Origin: an uncultured Akkermansia sp.
GTDB taxonomy: Bacteria; Verrucomicrobiota; Verrucomicrobiia; Verrucomicrobiales; Akkermansiaceae
Assembly (NCBI GenBank): GCA_947585525.1
Contig: CANPXA010000099.1
Coordinates: 1-6,552 of the forward strand
Direction: 5' to 3'
DNA: 6,552 bases
Shown here: positions 1 to 4,004 of the stretch, piece by piece
How positions within the stretch are numbered: the stretch's first letter is position 1
How the letters are laid out: every line of letters begins with the position of its first letter
Translations under genes and position numbers: made by a program
The notes under the pieces: generated by a model
Told to the model about the DNA's origin: nothing
The model's database searches: none
The model's input: only the letters and a program-made list of their open reading frames with translations

Positions 1-33
1 AGTGGGAAAAATGCCCGAGAGGATACGCACCAT
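1..33 (-). CDS. Start of a minus-strand gene, possibly tryptophanyl-tRNA synthetase (partial)
   Basis: Read on the minus strand from the ATG at 33-31, the window holds 11 codons giving MVRILSGIFPT before it ends. This resembles the N-terminus of bacterial tryptophanyl-tRNA synthetase, commonly of the form RILSGIQPTG followed by the HIGH-like signature, which would lie outside the window. The Phe where Gln is usual is a mismatch. The frame is open upstream to a stop at 90-88, but 33 is the first ATG; GTG at 30-28 is an alternative. There is no Shine-Dalgarno sequence before it, like most genes here. If real, it is divergent from the yceD-rpmF pair. Eleven residues are too few for a firm call. 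Confidence 0.38.
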   Translation of the reverse strand, partial: MVRILSGIFPT

Positions 34-46
34 CGATTGCCCGCTA

Positions 47-67
47 TCTAAAAAACGAGTTTTTAGA
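47..67. repeat. AT-rich inverted repeat (hairpin)
   Basis: Arms TCTAAAAA (47-54) and TTTTTAGA (60-67) pair over 8 bp around a 5-base loop, ACGAG. All but one pair are A-T, so the RNA hairpin would be weak. On the minus strand it sits 13 bases before the putative ATG at 33, in the leader of that gene. On either strand the T-run lies inside the second arm, so it could be a poor terminator. The function is unknown. Confidence 0.3.
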
Positions 68-96
68 GGTGCTAGATTTACGATTTGTTAATAATG

Positions 97-116
97 TGCG
101 CGACGCGCAAATTTTT
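97..116 (+). terminator. Inverted repeat TGCGCGACGCGCA plus T-run: weak terminator or operator
   Basis: TGCGCG (97-102) and CGCGCA (104-109) form a perfect inverted repeat around one base. As RNA it gives a 5-bp GC-rich stem with a GAC loop, and the bottom can extend past one mismatch through A-T pairs (93-95 with 111-113). Five T residues follow at 112-116, which is terminator-like on the plus strand. However, no plus-strand gene is evident upstream, and the left neighbour probably points the other way, so a protein-binding operator between divergent genes is an equal alternative. Confidence 0.33.
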
Positions 117-282
117 CGAATCATCAACGTGTGCGGATGAGTTCGCTAGAGCCATCATCATGATAACCGCTTGTTGCCATGATTTTTGATAGGCATCAAC
201 GATGATATCAATCAATAAGAGCATCCTCTCTGTCGATGCACTTCTCTCAAATGCGTTTACCCTGCAGGAAGAATACGACAAC

Positions 283-311
283 TTGACAAGAAGATAGGAA
301 AAGCGTAGGAT
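283..311 (+). promoter_or_regulatory. Sigma70-type promoter for yceD-rpmF
   Basis: A perfect -35 TTGACA (283-288) is followed by a 17-base spacer and the -10 hexamer TAGGAT (306-311), which differs from TATAAT at two positions. The usual start, 7 bases after the -10, falls at about 318, the A of the yceD ATG, so the transcript may be leaderless. The -10 overlaps the AGGA (307-310) that would otherwise be the only Shine-Dalgarno candidate. The match is direct; promoter activity is inferred. Confidence 0.5.
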
Positions 312-317
312 GAGAGC

Positions 318-842
318 ATGGAAAAGCGGGTCATCCTATCGTTGGCGAAGTTGAGGGAGGAAGGAGAATTGAGGCAGAGTGGGGAGGTGGACAGTGAATT
401 GCTGGATCCTCAGGAGGGTAATTTGATAAGTGCAGGGGCGATCAGTTACGTACTTGAGGCTCGACTGTACGATAAAGAGATCGTGGTAAAGATGAGGGCA
501 GAGGTGCCGATGCATGGTCAATGTGATCGCTGTTTGGGGGAACTGGATTATACGGCGGTAGCCCAAGTAGAACAAGGGATAGAGATGAATGGGGAGGAGG
601 ATAAAGTGGATTTGAGTGAGATGCTCCGGGAAGAGTTGATTTTGTCTATACCGGCGTACCCGAAGTGTGAATTGGTGGGGAAGAAATGTCAAATAAATGA
701 CATAATGGGAAATTTTGGGCTGGACAAAGCCCCCCTATCGGGTGTAAACTCTGGCACCCCGAGTTCTAAGAGCGTGTGGGACGCGCTGGATGAGATTAAA
801 GCGCCTGAGCCCCAAGCAGAGAACCGGGACAAATCAACGTAA
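318..842 (+). CDS. yceD: DUF177 / YceD-family protein, 23S rRNA accumulation factor
   Basis: The protein has 174 residues, a normal length for the family. The N-terminus (VILSLAKLREEGELRQSGEVD, here split as residues 5-20 and on) fits the family opening, and a CDRC pair at C69/C72 sits at the usual central position. An acidic helix with DLSEMLREELILSIP (98-112) leads to the conserved proline segment, and a C-terminal VWDALDEI (153-160) matches the usual W..L ending. Two more cysteines, C117 and C124, replace the CxGLCxxCG form seen in many homologues. The family is cytoplasmic and linked to 23S rRNA accumulation in E. coli and plastids. It is typically encoded just before rpmF, as here (13-base gap). 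An in-frame stop at 306-308 makes ATG 318 the first possible ATG. AGGA at 307-310 is a marginal ribosome site. The C-terminal 30 residues are charged and low in complexity. Confidence 0.85.
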   Translation: MEKRVILSLAKLREEGELRQSGEVDSELLDPQEGNLISAGAISYVLEARLYDKEIVVKMRAEVPMHGQCDRCLGELDYTAVAQVEQGIEMNGEEDKVDLSEMLREELILSIPAYPKCELVGKKCQINDIMGNFGLDKAPLSGVNSGTPSSKSVWDALDEIKAPEPQAENRDKST

Positions 843-855
843 CCCCTCTACAAAA

Positions 856-1047
856 ATGGCAGCACCGAAACGCAGAACGTCAAAGATGAAGCAGCGCTCC
901 CGCCTGGCAGCACAGGCTTGGAAGGCTCCTAAACTGGGCTCATGCCCGAAGTGCGGTGCGCCAGTCCCGGGGCACACGGCTTGCCCACACTGCGGTACCT
1001 ATAAGACCCAGAGCGGCGCCGAAGTCGTTGTTAAGAAAGTGGATTGA
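856..1047 (+). CDS. rpmF: 50S ribosomal protein L32 (bL32)
   Basis: The 63-residue protein starts MAAPKRRTSKMKQRSR, the conserved basic L32 N-terminus. It carries a C-terminal zinc ribbon with C30-x2-C33 and C43-x2-C46, the zinc-binding (C+) paralogue type. It is a structural component of the large ribosomal subunit. The frame is open upstream to an ATG at 790, but that would add 22 residues unlike L32 and overlap yceD, so 856 is preferred. No Shine-Dalgarno sequence precedes the ATG: the 13-base gap after yceD ends in CTACAAAA. Translation may rely on coupling to yceD or on the A-rich leader. It shares the promoter before yceD and ends at the terminator at 1082-1110. The usual downstream lipid genes plsX and fabH are not here; ssb follows. 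Confidence 0.96.
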   Translation: MAAPKRRTSKMKQRSRLAAQAWKAPKLGSCPKCGAPVPGHTACPHCGTYKTQSGAEVVVKKVD

Positions 1048-1081
1048 TCTTTTTAGGGGGCTAGGGGATGATCATTTTCCG

Positions 1082-1110
1082 CCTTTCTTTGGGAGAAAGG
1101 TTGTTTTTTT
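1082..1110 (+). terminator. Intrinsic terminator after rpmF
   Basis: CCTTTCT (1082-1088) pairs perfectly with AGAAAGG (1094-1100) around a TTGGG loop, giving a 7-bp stem. It is followed by TTG and seven T residues (1104-1110). It lies 34 bases after the rpmF stop and closes the yceD-rpmF unit. This is the clearest terminator in the window. Confidence 0.87.
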
Positions 1111-1127
1111 CTTGCCATGGGCAGGAA
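1109..1127. repeat. Inverted repeat over the ssb -35 region
   Basis: TTCTTGCC (1109-1116) and GGCAGGAA (1120-1127) pair over 8 positions (one is a T-G wobble) around a 3-base ATG centre. The left arm shares its first two T residues with the T-run of the preceding terminator and contains most of the ssb -35 hexamer. It could be an operator for ssb or a second hairpin. The palindrome is direct observation and the role is inference. Confidence 0.35.
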
Positions 1128-1140
1128 GGTTGCGTAGAAT
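1112..1140 (+). promoter_or_regulatory. Sigma70-type promoter for ssb
   Basis: The -35 TTGCCA (1112-1117) and -10 TAGAAT (1135-1140) each differ from consensus at one base and are separated by exactly 17 bases. The predicted start near 1147 gives a leader of about 40 bases that is A-rich and has no Shine-Dalgarno sequence. Its position immediately after the rpmF terminator supports independent transcription of ssb. Confidence 0.65.
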
Positions 1141-1186
1141 GGAGAATATCTTTTCTGACTAACAAAAATCAACTAGACTTAACGAT

Positions 1187-1669
1187 ATGGCCAATTTGAA
1201 TAAAGTGATGCTCATCGGAAATTTGACGGCTGATCCGGAAGTGAGGACAACGCCAAGGGGATCGTCTCTCACAGAGTTACGGTTAGCAGTCAACCGTGTG
1301 ACGACCGGACCCAACGACGGAGAGAGACGGGAAGAGACGACTTTCCTGGATGTGACGTGTTGGGGGCGCACGGGGGAAGTGGCGGCACAATATTTGTCCA
1401 AGGGAAGGCCGGTGTTTATTGAAGGGCGTCTGCAGATGGATAGTTGGGAGGACAAGCAGACGGGGCAGAAGCGCAGTCGGATTCGCATCATCGCAGAGAA
1501 TTTGCAGTTGTTGAATGGTGGGCGTGATGGTGGAGCTCCGGGCGGAGCGGCTGCTCCGCGGCAAGGAGGTTATAATTCCGGCGGCTACAGGCAGGGAACC
1601 GCATCACAGGCAGGAGGACAAAGTCCTGCGCCGGCTCCCGCCGAGGAAGAGGATGATATCCCGTTTTGA
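1187..1669 (+). CDS. ssb: Single-stranded DNA-binding protein
   Basis: The protein has 160 residues. The OB-fold domain spans roughly 1-108 and opens MANLNKVMLIGNLTADPEVR, the standard bacterial SSB start. It carries the ETTFLDVTCWG strand (50-60) and the RPVFIEGRLQMDSW strand (74-87), with aromatic residues F53, W59 and W87 in positions typical of ssDNA stacking. A Gly/Ala/Gln/Pro-rich flexible linker (about 111-152) leads to the acidic C-terminal tip EEEDDIPF (153-160), which in this family recruits replication and repair partners. It coats single-stranded DNA during replication, recombination and repair, normally as a tetramer. It has its own promoter and no Shine-Dalgarno sequence before ATG 1187. 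No strong terminator is visible after its TGA; only a 4-bp stem with a T5 run at 1746-1765. Length and architecture are normal. Confidence 0.97.
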   Translation: MANLNKVMLIGNLTADPEVRTTPRGSSLTELRLAVNRVTTGPNDGERREETTFLDVTCWGRTGEVAAQYLSKGRPVFIEGRLQMDSWEDKQTGQKRSRIRIIAENLQLLNGGRDGGAPGGAAAPRQGGYNSGGYRQGTASQAGGQSPAPAPAEEEDDIPF

Positions 1670-1679
1670 GAGGTGCGAG
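1670..1679. repeat. 10-bp direct repeat, copy 1 (copy 2 at 1819-1828)
   Basis: GAGGTGCGAG occurs directly after the ssb stop and again, exactly, at 1819-1828, 43 bases before the macA-like start. The two copies bracket the ssb-macA gap. They could be paired binding sites, remains of a short duplication, or chance in a G-rich strand. Confidence 0.3.
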
Positions 1680-1754
1680 CGTGATTGAGTTTTCTCCTGT
1701 TGTCTTGCTCTGCATATCGGGGCGAGAGACGGAGAGCTCGAGAGTTTGCTGCAG

Positions 1755-1785
1755 TTGCAATTTTTGAGGGGTGGTGGTGTAGAAA
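1755..1785 (+). promoter_or_regulatory. Possible promoter for the efflux operon
   Basis: TTGCAA (1755-1760) and TAGAAA (1780-1785) resemble the -35 and -10 of the two better promoters in this window, but the spacer is 19 bases, longer than ideal. Transcription would start near 1792 and leave a leader of roughly 80 bases before the GTG at 1871. It is the best candidate in the 201-bp gap but is weak. Read-through from ssb is an alternative, since no strong terminator separates them. Confidence 0.3.
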
Positions 1786-1832
1786 ACGAGGAAGGGAGTG
1801 CGTACTCTAGTAAAAGGGGAGGTGCGAGTCGC

Positions 1833-1856
1833 CATCCCTGGGGATGTTCTGTAACA
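1833..1856 (+). promoter_or_regulatory. Small hairpin and overlapping inverted repeat in the macA-like leader
   Basis: CATCC (1833-1837) pairs with GGATG (1842-1846) around a 4-base loop. It is followed by TGTT-N4-AACA (1845-1856), an inverted repeat that would suit a small DNA-binding regulator. Then comes the palindrome AGCTAGCT (1856-1863). All lie 8-38 bases before the GTG start. There is no Shine-Dalgarno sequence here, so these elements occupy the translation-initiation region. The regulatory role is inferred. Confidence 0.27.
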
Positions 1857-1870
1857 GCTAGCTTAAATCC

Positions 1871-3274
1871 GTGAAAAAAATAGCGAAAGCATCAGTGGTG
1901 TTGGTCGTTGTAGTGCTGGCTACAGCGCTTTGGTATTTTATTCCCAGGCAGGAAGAGGGGCGTTTGCATTACGTGACGACCCACGTGGTTCGCGGTGATT
2001 TTGTGAACAAGGTTCAGGCGACCGGAACCTTGGAGCCGCAGGAGTTAGTGGACGTGGGTGCGCAGGTGACAGGTGAGATCAAGGAATTTGGGACGGATTT
2101 GAGAGGAAAACGAGTGGATTACGGAAGCGAGGTGAAAGCGGGTCAGCTGCTGGCGCGCATCGACGATACCCTGGTGGAGCTGGATATCAAGAGAGCGGAG
2201 GCGAGTGTGGCGCAGGCAAAGGCACAAATCTTGTCGGCTGCGGCGGCTGTGGCTCAGGCGGAGGCGGGCATCGCACAGGCGGAGGCGAATAAAAACAGAG
2301 CAGAGCGGGATATGCAGAGGGCAGAGAAATTGGGAGTGGGTGAGGCTCTTTCGCAGATGGAGTATGATCAGTACGTGAACGCAGCTGAAAGCACAGCAGC
2401 TGCGTTACAGAGTGCACGGGCTCAGTTGAACACAGCGCAGGCGCAGCAGGCTAATGCGGAGGCGGCGTTGCAGGGTGCGCAGACGCAACTGACGCGGGAG
2501 CTACGGAATCGTGACTATACGAGAATCACGACACCGGTAGATGGCACGATAGTCGTGCGTCAAGTGAATGTGGGACAGACTGTGGTAAGCAGCATGAACG
2601 CGACAACGCTGTTTTTGGTGGCACGGGATCTGACACATATGCAGATATGGGCCAGTGTGAATGAGGCAGACATAGCGAAGGTGCATCCTGGGCAAGAGGT
2701 GCGCTACACGGTGGACGCGTTGCCGAATGAAACTTTTACGGGGGTTGTGAACAAGATACGACCGAACGCCACGATGAGCTCAAATGTCGTGACGTACATC
2801 GTGGAGGTGGACGTCGAGAATCCCCAGCGCAAGCTGTTGCCGTACATGAGTGCGAATGCGAATTTTATTGTCGAGGAGATCAAGGACTGTCTGATGGTGC
2901 AAGACAGCGCTTTTGATTTCATACCTCCACGGGAATTAGCGGGGGCTGAGCATTTGTCGTCACCCGGGGAAGGAAAGGCCGTGCTTTGGCGATTGGTGGG
3001 GGAGAAAATCGAGCCTGTTGTTGTCACGCGAGGGGAAGGAGATGGGACGAGAAGTGTGGTAAGTCCGGCAGATGGGAACACTTTGAGCCCGAGGGATACC
3101 ATCGTCATCGCCGTGCAAAAAAGCGATGGAGGCTCGGGCGCTGCCCCGGTAGAGGGAGAGAAGAATCTCTTTGGAATGAACCGACCAAAGCGCAGGGAAC
3201 GCACGGCGGGGGGTGCCGAGCCGAAGCCAGGTCAGGAGGTAAAGAATAGTCGCCCGGGTCCGCCTCCGATGTAG
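1871..3274 (+). CDS. macA: MacA-like periplasmic adaptor (membrane fusion protein)
   Basis: The protein has 467 residues, longer than E. coli MacA (about 370). A single N-terminal membrane anchor (about 5-24) is followed by the first half of the lipoyl/barrel region with TGTLEPQELVDVGAQVTGEI (51-70). An Ala/Gln-rich coiled-coil hairpin follows (about 103-213), then the returning lipoyl half with TPVDGTIVVRQVNVGQTV (221-238). After it come a beta-barrel (about 250-335) and a membrane-proximal domain (to about 415). The hairpin tip carries R150, L154 and S161, the spacing (+4, +7) of the RLS motif that contacts TolC-type ducts in AcrA. Residues 416-467 form a hydrophilic Gly/Pro/Lys-rich tail. 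The start is GTG; an in-frame TAG at 1859-1861 excludes earlier starts. It heads the four-gene operon and would link the inner-membrane ABC pair to the outer-membrane duct. MacA is the best fit; a substrate-specific MacA paralogue is possible. Confidence 0.88.
   Translation: MKKIAKASVVLVVVVLATALWYFIPRQEEGRLHYVTTHVVRGDFVNKVQATGTLEPQELVDVGAQVTGEIKEFGTDLRGKRVDYGSEVKAGQLLARIDDTLVELDIKRAEASVAQAKAQILSAAAAVAQAEAGIAQAEANKNRAERDMQRAEKLGVGEALSQMEYDQYVNAAESTAAALQSARAQLNTAQAQQANAEAALQGAQTQLTRELRNRDYTRITTPVDGTIVVRQVNVGQTVVSSMNATTLFLVARDLTHMQIWASVNEADIAKVHPGQEVRYTVDALPNETFTGVVNKIRPNATMSSNVVTYIVEVDVENPQRKLLPYMSANANFIVEEIKDCLMVQDSAFDFIPPRELAGAEHLSSPGEGKAVLWRLVGEKIEPVVVTRGEGDGTRSVVSPADGNTLSPRDTIVIAVQKSDGGSGAAPVEGEKNLFGMNRPKRRERTAGGAEPKPGQEVKNSRPGPPPM
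2255..2287 (+). repeat. 21-bp-period repeat encoding coiled-coil heptads
   Basis: CAGGCGGAGGCG at 2255-2266 recurs exactly at 2276-2287, offset by 21 bases or seven codons. It encodes AQAEA twice (128-132 and 135-139) in the ascending arm of the adaptor hairpin. A related AQAKA lies two heptads earlier (114-118). The repeat unit equals the coiled-coil heptad, suggesting growth by internal duplication. Confidence 0.6.
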
Positions 3275-3296
3275 GTGGCAGAATGAATTTGGTATC

Positions 3297-4004
3297 GTGA
3301 TTGAGCTACGCAACATCACCAAGGTTTATCATTTGGGGGAGATTGATTTACCTGTGCTGAAGGGGATCACCCTGAGCATCAAGGAGGGGGAATTTGTGTC
3401 GCTCACCGGTGCGTCGGGTAGTGGAAAGTCCACTTTGATGAACATATTGGGGTGTTTGGATCATCCGAGTGGTGGAGAATATTTGCTTGACGGGAAGGAT
3501 GTGGCCGGACTGAATGCGGATGAGCGGGCACGTTTACGCAATGCGAGGATAGGTTTTGTTTTTCAGAATTTCAATTTGCTGCCGCGCACCACGGCATTGG
3601 AAAATGTCATGGTGCCGGCGTATTACCACCACCCGGTGAAAAGCACGAAGGAGATTCGAGAAAGAGCTTTGGATTTGATCAGGATGGTGGGGCTGGAGGA
3701 CAGAAAGCATCATACGCCTGCTCAGCTATCGGGCGGGCAGCAGCAGAGGGTGGCTATAGCAAGGTCGTTGATTAATTCCCCCGGTATTTTGTTAGCGGAT
3801 GAACCGACGGGGAACTTGGATTCAACGACTTCCGTGGAGGTGATGCATATGTTTCGGGAATTGAATCGGAAGCAAGGGATCACTGTGATCATCGTGACAC
3901 ATGATCCCAAGACGGCGGCCTTCACGGATCGGGCGATTAACATGAGCGACGGACTCATTATGGAGGGGGTTTCGGATGAACTTTCAGCCACACTGCGCAA
4001 ATGA
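3297..4004 (+). CDS. ABC transporter ATP-binding protein, MacB/LolD type
   Basis: The 235-residue protein is a complete stand-alone nucleotide-binding domain. Visible motifs in order are Walker A GASGSGKST (38-46), Q-loop Q90, signature LSGGQ (144-148), Walker B ILLADE (164-169, with D168 and catalytic E169), D-loop NLDS (173-176) and H-loop H202. The opening MIELRNITKVYHLGE and the sequence around DEPTGNLDS are typical of the MacB/LolD/FtsE branch. It hydrolyses ATP on the cytoplasmic face to drive the permease encoded next. The start is GTG at 3297, 22 bases after the adaptor stop, with no Shine-Dalgarno sequence; a start further upstream in this frame is not available in the gap. The 3' end overlaps the permease start by ATGA. 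It corresponds to the N-terminal half of E. coli MacB, here a separate polypeptide. All catalytic residues are present. Confidence 0.95.
   Translation: MIELRNITKVYHLGEIDLPVLKGITLSIKEGEFVSLTGASGSGKSTLMNILGCLDHPSGGEYLLDGKDVAGLNADERARLRNARIGFVFQNFNLLPRTTALENVMVPAYYHHPVKSTKEIRERALDLIRMVGLEDRKHHTPAQLSGGQQQRVAIARSLINSPGILLADEPTGNLDSTTSVEVMHMFRELNRKQGITVIIVTHDPKTAAFTDRAINMSDGLIMEGVSDELSATLRK

Larger units (their letters stand above)
34..317. other. Divergent intergenic region without a convincing gene
   Basis: This stretch is more AT-rich than its surroundings and no frame carries a recognisable protein. It contains an AT-rich hairpin (47-67), a GC-rich inverted repeat followed by a T-run (97-116), several short ATCATGAT-type palindromes around 154-183, the octamer CATCAACG twice (123-130 and 194-201), and a promoter at its right end (283-311). 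If the gene at 1-33 is real, this is a shared divergent control region. Otherwise it is the 3' flank of a gene to the left. Confidence 0.55.

Noticed and set aside
34..120. T-box or Trp leader-peptide attenuator for the putative trpS
   Set aside because: There is no run of Trp codons, no T-box sequence and no specifier hairpin on the minus strand; the weak AT hairpin alone is not enough.
3..134. Plus-strand frame open from the window edge to a stop at 132-134
   Set aside because: The 43 residues match no family I know, the frame crosses the inverted repeat at 97-116, and it conflicts with the better minus-strand start at 33.
78..281. Minus-strand frame of 67 codons in the left intergenic region
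   Set aside because: It needs a TTG start inside the yceD promoter, shows no recognisable domain, and lies in AT-richer sequence typical of a spacer. A shorter version from an internal ATG is no more convincing.
790..1047. Longer L32 starting at ATG 790
   Set aside because: The extra 22 residues lie inside yceD in another frame and do not resemble L32, whereas MAAPKRRTSK at 856 is the standard start.
1041..1186. LexA-type operator before ssb
   Set aside because: Because ssb is SOS-controlled in some bacteria I looked for CTGT-N8-ACAG or GAAC-N4-GTTC forms and found none. The palindrome at 1109-1127 does not match either.
1746..1765. Possible ssb terminator (TTGC/GCAA stem with T5)
   Set aside because: The stem is only 4 bp with a 7-base loop, too weak to call; it is mentioned only as the best available candidate.
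1681..1767. Small GTG-initiated frame of 28 codons with CCSC after ssb
   Set aside because: There is no ribosome site, no known family, and it overlaps the candidate -35 of the next operon. A short frame of this size is expected by chance.
2704..3204. Long minus-strand frame (166 codons) opposite the adaptor gene
   Set aside because: It is antisense to a well-supported MacA-like protein and encodes no recognisable motif. The long open frame follows from the skewed codon use of the sense gene.
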